NCBI GenBank assembly: GCA_905221605.1
Contig: CAJNDS010002457.1
Coordinates: forward strand, 1,240,141 to 1,304,140
From: Symbiodinium natans
Taxonomy: Eukaryota; Sar; Dinophyceae; Suessiales; Symbiodiniaceae
DNA: 64,000 nucleotides
Reading direction: 5' to 3'
Position numbers and translations under genes: made by a program. Numbering within the stretch: the first letter of the stretch is position 1; each line of letters starts with the position of its first letter. Below, in pieces: positions 56,462 to 63,794 of this stretch. The notes beneath the pieces were generated by a model, which was not told where the DNA came from, did no database searches, and was given only the letters and a program-made list of their open reading frames with translations.

Positions 56462-57481
56462 ATGATTAAAACATTGAAATCTGAATTAAAATTACGTCCA
56501 ACGTATGACGAAATGATAGGAATGATTGAAAGTCAAGGAGACGCTAATAGACCTTCAATTGAAAACATTATTGACAGAAGGGCAACCTTATTCAGAAACA
56601 ATCAGTTCGGAAGTCAGTTTGACAACGTTGATTTTCTAGGATTGAAGAAGCAGGAAGAAGACAAGGTAAAAAACGAACTGAGACAAACGCAATTAAGACA
56701 AACAGCAATGGCGACAGGCTCGTCAATGGGCGTTTTATCTGCTACAACCAGTGGTTACAATACCCCCTTGGAGGTTGAACTTTTGGATGGACAAGAATTA
56801 AGCGATGATGAAGTAGCTAGAATACAAGCGGAAATGGATGCCTATACGCAGAGAATGCAAAAAGCACGAGACAGGGCTGTCAGTAGCGCTAGTAGTGATT
56901 TAGCTGACGTCCACGCTCAATCATTGCCAGTAGGTGTTCCGGTTCATTCAATGGCTTCTGATGAAGGTAGTGATAAAATGCCAGATTTAGAGTCTGTTAG
57001 TGAAGAGGAAGAAGAAGATGAAGGAAGCCTAACCGATAAAATAGGATTGGTAGGAGACTTTGACCCAGACAATCTTATCAATAATCAAGACATTAAATCA
57101 ACAGGTTTATTATTTCAATTATATGTTCGCGATTTGTTGTCGCCCGAAATAATGGAATTAACCGACAAGTTGCCAAACGAACAGAGAAAGAAGCAGTATC
57201 TGGTTTCCATCATTGAAGGCTTGAAAGAAACAGCGGAATGGCAACAATCAGGCTTCGCAGGTAAGACAGTTAAACAAGAAGCAAAGAAATTTAGAGAAAT
57301 GAGAAAAATGATGAAAAAGAAACCTACAAATCAAGAAAGCGCTTCTTCAAGTGGTGGCATTGGTTCAGCTATTGCTAGTGGAGCAAAAGCAGTAGGTGGT
57401 GCGGTTTTAAATGCAGGTAAAGAAGTTGCAAAAGACGTAGCTCTCGCAGTAGCGCAAGATGCATTAGCAAGTATTATATAA
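56462..57481 (+). CDS. Viral protein with LKLRPTY start and amphipathic C-terminus, 339 aa
   Basis: Residues ~9-20 (LKLRPTYDEMIG) match the start of the neighbouring 260-aa protein. Most of the middle is polar, with an acidic run (SEEEEEDEG) and a helical region (PEIMELTDKLPNEQRKKQYL). The last ~45 residues are Gly/Ala-rich and amphipathic (GIGSAIASGAKAVGGAVLNA, then KEVAKDVALAVAQDALASII), similar in character to membrane-active virion proteins such as adenovirus protein VI. It is probably an internal capsid protein with a membrane-disrupting or capsid-anchoring segment. This is inferred from composition only. Confidence 0.65.
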   Translation: MIKTLKSELKLRPTYDEMIGMIESQGDANRPSIENIIDRRATLFRNNQFGSQFDNVDFLGLKKQEEDKVKNELRQTQLRQTAMATGSSMGVLSATTSGYNTPLEVELLDGQELSDDEVARIQAEMDAYTQRMQKARDRAVSSASSDLADVHAQSLPVGVPVHSMASDEGSDKMPDLESVSEEEEEDEGSLTDKIGLVGDFDPDNLINNQDIKSTGLLFQLYVRDLLSPEIMELTDKLPNEQRKKQYLVSIIEGLKETAEWQQSGFAGKTVKQEAKKFREMRKMMKKKPTNQESASSSGGIGSAIASGAKAVGGAVLNAGKEVAKDVALAVAQDALASII

Positions 57482-57494
57482 ACAAATATATAGA

Positions 57495-58277
57495 ATGCTT
57501 AAACTTCGCCCTACATATGAGCAAATGTTAAAAGAAGCTAGAACGAGAAGGTTAAAAGTATTACCGGAAAGAGAAAGAAGAAGTTTAATGGGTATTTTAC
57601 TAGATGATGTTGATTTTGATGAGTTTGATTTAAGTAATTATGATAAGAGAATAAATATTAACAATAATGATAATCCAAATAAAGCAACACAGACGGATTT
57701 TAATATAGCTTCTTCTTCAAGTTCTTCTGTTAGTGAAAGTATGAGAACACCCGAAGAAGCTGTTAAAGAAGGACGAGATGAAGTAAGCGAAGCATCTAGT
57801 ATAAGAAGCAGTCATAAATCAGTTGAGAGGGGAACAGAAAGACAAAACGAAAGAAGCTTAATGAGAAGAATGTTTGATAGTATGTTTGGAAATGATGAAT
57901 ATGAAGAAGGAAGAGAGGAATTACGTAGAATGAGGGAGCAACGCGAACAACGAGATGAGGAGAATGTAGAGCGTGTAGCAACAGAAGAAAGCCAAGCGAG
58001 TAGTTCTTCTTTACCGATGAACGTTAAAAAATCTTATGAACCATCATCATCTTCATCAAGTTCAAGGCGAAGTTCTGGAAGAAGTGCACTGTTGCCCATT
58101 GAAGAAGGGGCGTTAAGCGAATACGTTCAATCTAGCCCTCCGGAAACAGTTCCGAGTTCAGTGCCTTCTGATAGAACAGTTGAATATTTACAAAGTTCCC
58201 CTCCTGTTAGTGTTGCCAGTTCGGAAAGGACTATTGAATACATAAGGTCTAGGAGTTCATCAGGAAGAAGTAGATAA
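57495..58277 (+). CDS. Ser/Arg-rich viral protein with LKLRPTY start, 260 aa
   Basis: Starts MLKLRPTYEQMLKEARTRRL, sharing its first motif with the protein encoded just upstream, then becomes highly charged and Ser-rich. The C-terminus contains a repeated PS-DRTVEYLQSSPP / SERTIEYIRS unit. It is probably disordered. The shared start suggests that both proteins bind the same partner, for example the capsid inner surface. It ends at a 9-bp-stem palindrome. Not recognised beyond this. Confidence 0.65.
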   Translation: MLKLRPTYEQMLKEARTRRLKVLPERERRSLMGILLDDVDFDEFDLSNYDKRININNNDNPNKATQTDFNIASSSSSSVSESMRTPEEAVKEGRDEVSEASSIRSSHKSVERGTERQNERSLMRRMFDSMFGNDEYEEGREELRRMREQREQRDEENVERVATEESQASSSSLPMNVKKSYEPSSSSSSSRRSSGRSALLPIEEGALSEYVQSSPPETVPSSVPSDRTVEYLQSSPPVSVASSERTIEYIRSRSSSGRSR

Positions 58278-58278
58278 G

Positions 58279-58301
58279 CAATAATATTATTGATATTATT
58301 G
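58279..58301. terminator. Palindrome between the 260-aa and integrase genes
   Basis: CAATAATAT and ATATTATTG form a 9-bp stem with a 5-base loop, starting just after the stop of the forward gene and shortly before the stop of the convergent integrase. Confidence 0.6.
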
Positions 58302-58338
58302 TCTATCTTTTTTAACACCTTTAATAATTATCTCAAAG

Positions 58339-59253
58339 TTAAACTTTCAATAATTCGTGGCGTAAATAGCCTCTGTTACCATCATCCAAAAAATAATAGG
58401 TCTGACCTAACTTATCGTCAATTCGGGTTATTTCTTGAACTGCTTTTAGCCAGTGGCTACTTCTTTCTTTTTCGGATATTCCTTTCTTTCTCATAACTTT
58501 CACCTTATCGCCCTTGTGAAGGTCAGGATAAGTTCTGCTTCTTTTTGCTTGTAAGCCTATATTCAATTTCACTTCAAGCTGATTTTTTGGTAGCCGTGCA
58601 TCTTTCGGAGTGAATTTGGTTGCAGAATGAACGTCTTTATTATTGTATGTAAGCATTATTTCAAATATGTAGTCCGTCCATTGAATATTTTGTTTCCCCT
58701 TTTTTTCATCCGCTTCTATCCGCTTGAATAATTTGTCTTTAAACGTTCTTATCAGTCTCTCGGCGAATGCAGGGTGTCCTCTTGTTCTGTGAAGTTCTAT
58801 CTTTTCCTGTGTCAGATATTCATTTACAACTTGGCTATTCAAACTTCCCTCGTCGTCACCGTAAAGAAGTTCCGGTTTCTTATCCATTTTATTTAGTCCC
58901 TCCATCATTCCCGCTAGAAAGTCGGGTGGTTCCTTACTTTTGATAGGAACAACAACTGCATATTTGGAGAAAACATCTATCAGCACCAAGCCTACGTTGA
59001 ATTTTTGATTTTCAAGGTCTTTCTTGGAAATAAAGAACAAATCAATTTGAAAAGTATGATAAACATACGGAGCAACGAAGGAGTTTTGTCCGCGCGGTTT
59101 TCTTTTCTCTTCAATGTTGTTTTTAAAAAATTCTTCCACGTCTTGCATTGTTATAGTTTTATCCTTCTTTTTTGCATCTTCTAGTGTTGTTTTTTTACTG
59201 CCAAAACCGCTTTTATCGTAATAAATGTTTGCTATAATTTCTTGTTTAGACAT
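58339..59253 (-). CDS. rve-family DDE integrase (Polinton/retrovirus-like)
   Basis: 304 residues from the ATG at 59253; a longer in-frame stretch upstream has no ATG. The N-terminal ~60 residues (YYDKSGFGSKKTTLEDAKKK) resemble the leader typical of Polinton-type integrases. The rve core has D71 in HTFQIDLFFI, D133 (or D134) in LYGDDEGS and E165 in AFAERLIRTFKD, in the expected DDE order. The C-terminal ~60 residues (KVKVMRKKG ... YYFLDDGNRGYLRHELLKV) look like the small SH3- or chromodomain-like DNA- or chromatin-binding end. It would insert the element into host DNA. It adjoins the replication gene, 23 bases away. Confidence 0.9.
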   Translation of the reverse strand: MSKQEIIANIYYDKSGFGSKKTTLEDAKKKDKTITMQDVEEFFKNNIEEKRKPRGQNSFVAPYVYHTFQIDLFFISKKDLENQKFNVGLVLIDVFSKYAVVVPIKSKEPPDFLAGMMEGLNKMDKKPELLYGDDEGSLNSQVVNEYLTQEKIELHRTRGHPAFAERLIRTFKDKLFKRIEADEKKGKQNIQWTDYIFEIMLTYNNKDVHSATKFTPKDARLPKNQLEVKLNIGLQAKRSRTYPDLHKGDKVKVMRKKGISEKERSSHWLKAVQEITRIDDKLGQTYYFLDDGNRGYLRHELLKV

Positions 59254-59276
59254 TAAAATAAACAAGAAAATATTTT

Positions 59277-62200
59277 TTAACAAGAACTGCAATTGCAATA
59301 AGTGCAGTAGGCTATACAGTTGTCGGTCGTGTGGCTCATCTCGTTGTCTTTCCGCTGTGCCGTGAAGTCAGTAGAAATACAACCAGAATTGACGTCAATG
59401 TCAAACTGCTTACCGCATTTCTGACAGTTTCCGCATAATCTTTCAAAACACCATTCGGTAGTAATGTAAGATTTTAGGTTAATATTTCGTCCGGCTTTTT
59501 TGTCCTGCTGTTTGTATCCTTCCACCTTGTTTTTTAAGTAGTTTGTCAAAAAGTTTTGCTTGATTTCCGCTAGTTGCCCGTCGTCTAGGTAAAAATACAC
59601 TTGATTAAAATCTCTACACCTCGTAATTGCAGTCCATAGCCACGGTCTCGTTACTAACTTGCTGTTATTCCATTCGTGGATGGTTATTCTGTCTCCTATT
59701 GAAGCCCCTTGACAAGAATGACAGGTGGCACAATAACCATATCTGAAATGATTATTTAAAATCTTTTCTTCCACTAGGTGTTTCGTTTTTTCCTTTATGT
59801 CTTGGATTACGTATTTGTCGTCTATATGGTGAAGGATTTTATACCTGATATTAACGTTAAATTTCATTCCTTCCTTTTGTAGATACTTACGGCATATCAT
59901 TATCTCGCCTACTTCGTATTTGGACGCCTCGCCAGAGGCTCGCGAGCTTCGCGACGTCTTGCCTAGCTTCTGCCTGACATCCTTGGCTACTGCATCGCAT
60001 CGGGCATTGGTGTAGGCTATGTTGTTAGGGCTCGTTAGGGTGCTGTTGGTGAATTGGAAGTATTTGTGCGCTATGGTTTCAATAGGCATCTTGTTTAGCC
60101 AGAAGTCGTTGTAAAGATGGTTCATTGTTTCTCTGTCCTTCTCTCCTACCCTCTTACATATTTCTAGAAAGATGTCATTATAAAAATTAATATTTATACA
60201 GTTGTCGGCATAAGTATCATAGGGCTGTGTGTTGGACAAGTCATTTATCGGAGGAAGCTGTTTTGTATCACCTGTTCCGATAATAATTTTTTCTTTCTTG
60301 TATCTGATGGTGAATTCCCTTATCCTGTTTAAAATGTAGGCATTCGCCATATAAACCTCGTCAAAAACAATAACATTATATTCAGAGTGGTCGTAATAGG
60401 GAAGTTCGTCGCCTTTATGAACCGGAATACTGAAAAATCTGTTTAGGGTGATTGCTTCACATTGGATTTCTTGTATCTGGCGGTTGTTAGGAACAACGAA
60501 CAGAACATTGTAATTTAGCTTCTGGAAGTGTTCGCAGATATAAGATTTTCCAGAACCGGCGTATTTAGCACGTATCATACAGGGGTTATTTTCTACGATT
60601 TGGTGACAAATGGCTTCGGTGTTCCATTCGTCGGCTATGTTTAGGCGGTTGTTGGTGTAAATTGGTATGTCGTGTTTTATGTTTAATCTGTATTTGTAAG
60701 GTTCAGTCGGAAAGTTTATTTCCTTGTCGGTTTCTGCTCTCCATCCTCCGACTTGGTTATTGAAGGTTATAAGCTTCTTGGCTTTTGTCAGGTGATTTTT
60801 ATTGATGACGAAGGCATCTGACTTTACACTGAATATTTCTATGTCGTTTTTGGTTAAGGTGTTGTAGGTGTCATACATATCATAATTATGATTTTGAAGA
60901 AGGAGTTCTTTTATGTAGCGGAAGCCGTTGGTTAAGGTTCTTTGTTTTGAGACGTTCAGTATATAATATTTGTCAGTATATTTTGTGAAAAGAGTTCCAT
61001 CCCCGTCGTCTGTCAATTCGCCTTCTTCAATGACAAACACCCTACCCTCATAAATGTTTCTGTAATATAGCGCCTCTTCTAGACTGTTGAAGGATATTGA
61101 TTTTTGCTTTTTGTTGGTGGATTTTTCTAATAATCCGAAATTTACATTGGCTATTGTTTTTTTGATTTTGGCGTCCTGTTTGGGCTTGTCGCTTATTTTG
61201 GTATTCCAGAGCTCGGTAACGATATTTTCGTAATCCACTTCGTGAATGTGCGAGGGTTGCTTGTGGTAGTGTATTTTTACAGTTTTTTCTTCAAGGCGTT
61301 TAAGAAACATTCCATATACGAGGTTGAACTTTTTGTTGAAAAAAAGGTTGCCCTTTGATGCTTCCACTAGGTATAGGTTTAAACCTTGTAATTCTTCATT
61401 TTGGTAAGGCTTCCATATATCAAACTCGGTAAAGACTGGTATGTGTGTAATTTTGGAAAAGGCTTTTGTGAAAGCTTTTGTTCTGTCAATTTCTACGGTC
61501 TCGTTTGTGGAGTTGTTTTTGAAATAGCCTGATGGCACTATGGTTCGGGCTTCGTCTAAAATATCTATGTCGGTATGGCTATAATAGGACTTGTGGGCAT
61601 CGTTGAAGATTTTCTTATTGAAGTTAAACATTTCTCGGTTCATATCGTTAAAAAGCTTTTCATTTTCTACTGATACGTCTTCGTCTATACTGTGCGTTGA
61701 TAAGTTTTGTAGCTTGATTGTGTAGGTGATTTCTTGCTTTTTGCTTTTTATCTTCCAATTTACTTTCAGTTCTGTCATCGTTCCCGCTTGATATTTGATG
61801 AAGGGCTCGTAACCTGCCATTTTTAGTTCGTGGAAGAGTTTTACGAGGTCATTATCTTTATGAACTAATGTATATTCTGCTTTTTCTGTGTATTTCAAAA
61901 GGTCGTTTGCTGTCTCTATCATATGGCATTCAGGGGGCTCTTCTCTGTCGCTTATAAAATAATTGCTACTGATTTTCAGATTGAAGTTGTTTTGGGTGTT
62001 CTCATTCATTGTTTTTTTGATGCTTTTCAGGTCTCTGTTTATGGTGTAGACGTGGTTGTTCTTGATGAGCCCGAAGAAGCCTTTCGTGTGTTTATGGTAG
62101 TCGGGTGGGTCAAAGGAATAAATAAGCTTCCCGTTAAAGTCAAAAAGACGCGCCGTTATGTTAAATGTCTTGAAGACGTTTTCCATTTGTGTCGTGGTTG

Positions 62201-62906
62201 CACCTTTGTTTTTAAACTCTTCTTCTGTTGTGTTTAGAAGTTCTAGCATATGTTGTCGGGTTAAGGTTTTGGAAAGGGAGCCCCTCTTGTGTCTCATAAG
62301 GTCGGGGTAATGGTCTAGAAGAGAATTTATCCAACATTCGTTTTCGGTATAGTGCTTTTTTGCGAGTGCTTCTTTTATTGTTGAGTAGCTGGGGTCAATC
62401 TCAGTTTCTATATATTTGTTATATATGGATATGTTTGTAGCATCTCGTAAGTTTTGATTTTCTGGCGGTTGAGCTTCGCCTTCTGCGACGTTGGCACTTT
62501 CAATTCTTATTGCATTTATGTATTGATACATATCACCCTTCGCCATATCATTAAATTCTGGGTCAGTTCTTAATATTAACATAAGGCGCTTAAAAAGGAA
62601 TTTATCATATTCTTTTGTTATTCTCCGTTTTATGACGGTCTCTATAAAGTCGTTTGCTTTTACTTGCGCTTCTCTCTGTGCTGGATTAAGTAGCGGATAA
62701 TAATTTCTGCCATTGACTTCAAAAGCTCGTTTTTTTCCCGAGCGGTTCTGCGTTGAAAGAAGCATATATTTAATGGAATACGTTTTGCGATTTTTGAAAA
62801 GCTCTTTTGTTTTGGATACAACATTTCTCAAAGGTTGTTTCCCGAAAATGCGCCTTAAAACTTTTATCTGCTTTCCTTCCCTAGCTTTTTCGGCTGTTTT
62901 GTTCAT
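59277..62906 (-). CDS. Replication protein: PolB-like polymerase fused to an SF1 helicase (5' part displaced by a frame break)
   Basis: 1,209 residues from the first in-frame ATG. Residues ~185-295 hold ECWINSL ... NNHVYTIN, a Cys/His domain. A PolB-like palm follows: motif A EIDRTKAF with D474, motif B KTIANVNFG (583-591, the K-x3-N-x2-F/Y-G pattern) and motif C IFSVKSDAFV with D697, where the usual DTD is SD. An SF1 (Pif1/RecD-type) helicase has Walker A YAGSGKS (782-788), DEVY (849-852), GDTKQLPP (879-886), CHSCQGAS (1062-1069) and TAITRCR (1092-1098). The C-terminus has a Cys-rich zinc-like tail. The assigned N-terminus continues in another frame upstream (62932-63174). Residues ~985-995 come from a double hairpin. 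Confidence 0.82.
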   Translation of the reverse strand: MNKTAEKAREGKQIKVLRRIFGKQPLRNVVSKTKELFKNRKTYSIKYMLLSTQNRSGKKRAFEVNGRNYYPLLNPAQREAQVKANDFIETVIKRRITKEYDKFLFKRLMLILRTDPEFNDMAKGDMYQYINAIRIESANVAEGEAQPPENQNLRDATNISIYNKYIETEIDPSYSTIKEALAKKHYTENECWINSLLDHYPDLMRHKRGSLSKTLTRQHMLELLNTTEEEFKNKGATTTQMENVFKTFNITARLFDFNGKLIYSFDPPDYHKHTKGFFGLIKNNHVYTINRDLKSIKKTMNENTQNNFNLKISSNYFISDREEPPECHMIETANDLLKYTEKAEYTLVHKDNDLVKLFHELKMAGYEPFIKYQAGTMTELKVNWKIKSKKQEITYTIKLQNLSTHSIDEDVSVENEKLFNDMNREMFNFNKKIFNDAHKSYYSHTDIDILDEARTIVPSGYFKNNSTNETVEIDRTKAFTKAFSKITHIPVFTEFDIWKPYQNEELQGLNLYLVEASKGNLFFNKKFNLVYGMFLKRLEEKTVKIHYHKQPSHIHEVDYENIVTELWNTKISDKPKQDAKIKKTIANVNFGLLEKSTNKKQKSISFNSLEEALYYRNIYEGRVFVIEEGELTDDGDGTLFTKYTDKYYILNVSKQRTLTNGFRYIKELLLQNHNYDMYDTYNTLTKNDIEIFSVKSDAFVINKNHLTKAKKLITFNNQVGGWRAETDKEINFPTEPYKYRLNIKHDIPIYTNNRLNIADEWNTEAICHQIVENNPCMIRAKYAGSGKSYICEHFQKLNYNVLFVVPNNRQIQEIQCEAITLNRFFSIPVHKGDELPYYDHSEYNVIVFDEVYMANAYILNRIREFTIRYKKEKIIIGTGDTKQLPPINDLSNTQPYDTYADNCININFYNDIFLEICKRVGEKDRETMNHLYNDFWLNKMPIETIAHKYFQFTNSTLTSPNNIAYTNARCDAVAKDVRQKLGKTSRSSRASGEASKYEVGEIMICRKYLQKEGMKFNVNIRYKILHHIDDKYVIQDIKEKTKHLVEEKILNNHFRYGYCATCHSCQGASIGDRITIHEWNNSKLVTRPWLWTAITRCRDFNQVYFYLDDGQLAEIKQNFLTNYLKNKVEGYKQQDKKAGRNINLKSYITTEWCFERLCGNCQKCGKQFDIDVNSGCISTDFTAQRKDNEMSHTTDNCIAYCTYCNCSSC
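59926..59954 (-). repeat. In-frame GC-rich double-hairpin element in the replication gene
   Basis: On the plus strand GCCTC-GCCA-GAGGC is followed by TCGCGA-GCT-TCGCGA. It is read in frame as SRSSRASGEAS between the helicase motifs. Confidence 0.8.
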
Positions 62907-62931
62907 TCGTTCCGATAACGGGGCTTTTGAT

Positions 62932-63174
62932 TCAAACTTTTCTATGGCTTTTTCTGCTTTTTTTAATGCCTCTTGTTTTTTCTTTTTGAGTTCCTGTTGT
63001 CATTTCGTTGATGAGTTTTTCGGCGGTTTTGAAAATTGAAAGTTGGCGGTTCTCATATAAATCAACAATTTGATTAACTTTGGTAATAACGTTTTTAGGT
63101 GCTTTTGTTTCTATTAATCGTTGTCTCTTGTTGTTTAGGTGTTTTATATTGTCACGTATAGCCTTTCTAGTCAT
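62932..63174 (-). CDS. N-terminal fragment of the replication protein, frameshifted
   Basis: From the ATG at 63174 the frame encodes a basic helical region (TRKAIRDNIKHLNNKRQRL ... VDLYENRQLSIFKTAEKLI) and stops at 62932. The same coding character then continues in the +1 frame, which runs open from just past a TGA near 63002 into the long replication gene. Joined, the gene would span 63174-59277 with one extra base. Candidate slips are the T-runs (plus strand) at 62958-62964, 62976-62981 and 62983-62987. A TCTAGA palindrome lies 12 bases before the ATG, supporting this start. The break may be an assembly error, a real mutation or a programmed +1 shift. Confidence 0.65.
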   Translation of the reverse strand: MTRKAIRDNIKHLNNKRQRLIETKAPKNVITKVNQIVDLYENRQLSIFKTAEKLINEMTTGTQKEKTRGIKKSRKSHRKV

Positions 63175-63181
63175 AATGTAA

Positions 63182-63187
63182 TCTAGA
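63182..63187 (-). promoter_or_regulatory. TCTAGA motif before the replication gene
   Basis: AATCTAGATT palindrome on both strands, 12 bases before the ATG at 63174. Confidence 0.5.
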
Positions 63188-63271
63188 TTAAAATATATTG
63201 TTTTTATTTCTTTAAATAGTTTCTCCTTATTCGCCTGTTTTGATTTTGGTTTGCTGGTCTTTGTTAAATGA

Positions 63272-63289
63272 CTTAAAGACAAAACGCCT
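63272..63289 (+). promoter_or_regulatory. Conserved 18-base upstream motif, right copy
   Basis: CTTAAAGACAAAACGCCT followed by ATATATAGTA, 18 bases before the ATG at 63308. It is identical to the left copy at 46199-46216 and in the same orientation. Confidence 0.65.
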
Positions 63290-63307
63290 ATATATAGTAA
63301 GCATAAA

Positions 63308-63556
63308 ATGACTGCAATGAAGAAGCCCGAGGATTTGACACTGGACGAGGTTAGGGAGCAAATGGCGCTGTATCAGAGGTTATATTATAAGCTGAGAATG
63401 CAAGACCCTGATTATGCAACCGCGCTAAGAGAGAGGAAAAGGTTAAGCAAGCAAAGGATTAAGGAAGCGAAGGGAGGACAGGTTAAAATGCTTCCTAACC
63501 AAAAATATAGTATGGAGAATATGGCTGTTATTAAGGCGAATAAGGTTGAGGAATAG
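63308..63556 (+). CDS. Small basic viral protein, 82 aa
   Basis: Helical and Lys/Arg-rich (DEVREQMALYQRLYYKLRMQ, then ALRERKRLSKQRIKEAKG), ending polar. It could bind nucleic acid or act as a small regulator. No family is recognised. The ATG follows the 18-base motif shared with the left-end gene and diverges from the replication gene. Its 3' end runs directly into a perfect 38-base palindrome. Confidence 0.65.
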   Translation: MTAMKKPEDLTLDEVREQMALYQRLYYKLRMQDPDYATALRERKRLSKQRIKEAKGGQVKMLPNQKYSMENMAVIKANKVEE

Positions 63557-63594
63557 AAATAATTTTTATAGTAATATTACTATAAAAATTATTT
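63557..63594. terminator. Perfect 38-base palindrome at the right edge
   Basis: AAATAATTTTTATAGTAAT pairs with ATTACTATAAAAATTATTT without a mismatch, immediately after the stop of the 82-aa gene. Confidence 0.75.
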
Positions 63595-63793
63595 TTGGAC
63601 GAGAGGAGAGTTTGAGCTCGGAAAAATATGGCTTATGAAGATTTTGGATGTTTTTTGTTGTTTTTCTGTTTTTTGTTGTTTTTGTATATGTTTTGCTATA
63701 TGTTTTGAGGTAGGTTGGACTTTTTATAGGTTTTGGACGAGAGGAGAGTTTGAGCTCGGAAAAAAATTGGCTATGAAGATTTTTGATGTTTTT
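63593..63793 (+). repeat. Direct repeat at right flank of viral element
   Basis: TTTTGGACGAGAGGAGAGTT and the next ~40 bases occur at 63593-63656 and again at 63731-63793, 138 bases apart, with a few differences. T-rich sequence lies between. No copy or complement was seen at the left edge. Confidence 0.85.
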
Positions 63794-63794
63794 G

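Larger units (their letters stand above)
45883..63594. mobile_element. Integrated Polinton-like virus / virophage-like element
   Basis: Nineteen closely spaced AT-rich genes contrast sharply with the repeat-filled host DNA. The morphogenesis set (major capsid, penton-like minor capsid, packaging ATPase), an rve integrase and a polymerase-helicase define a Polinton-like virus or related provirus. Gene clusters are oriented in blocks: 54537-58277 forward and 48369-54430 reverse. The edges are set by the first and last palindromes (45883 and 63594). No terminal inverted repeats or target duplication were seen, so the true ends may lie further out or be lost. Confidence 0.85.

Noticed and set aside
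59254-59298. Upstream extension of the integrase to 59298
   Set aside because: It would start at TTG and overlap the replication gene; the ATG at 59253 precedes the conserved leader.
63175-63282. Longer start of the replication-gene N-terminal fragment at 63282
   Set aside because: It would need a TTG start inside the 18-base motif of the opposite gene, whereas an ATG at 63174 has a TCTA palindrome 12 bases upstream.
46199-63289. The 18-base motif as terminal inverted repeats
   Set aside because: Both copies are in the same orientation and each sits just before an ATG, so a promoter role fits better.
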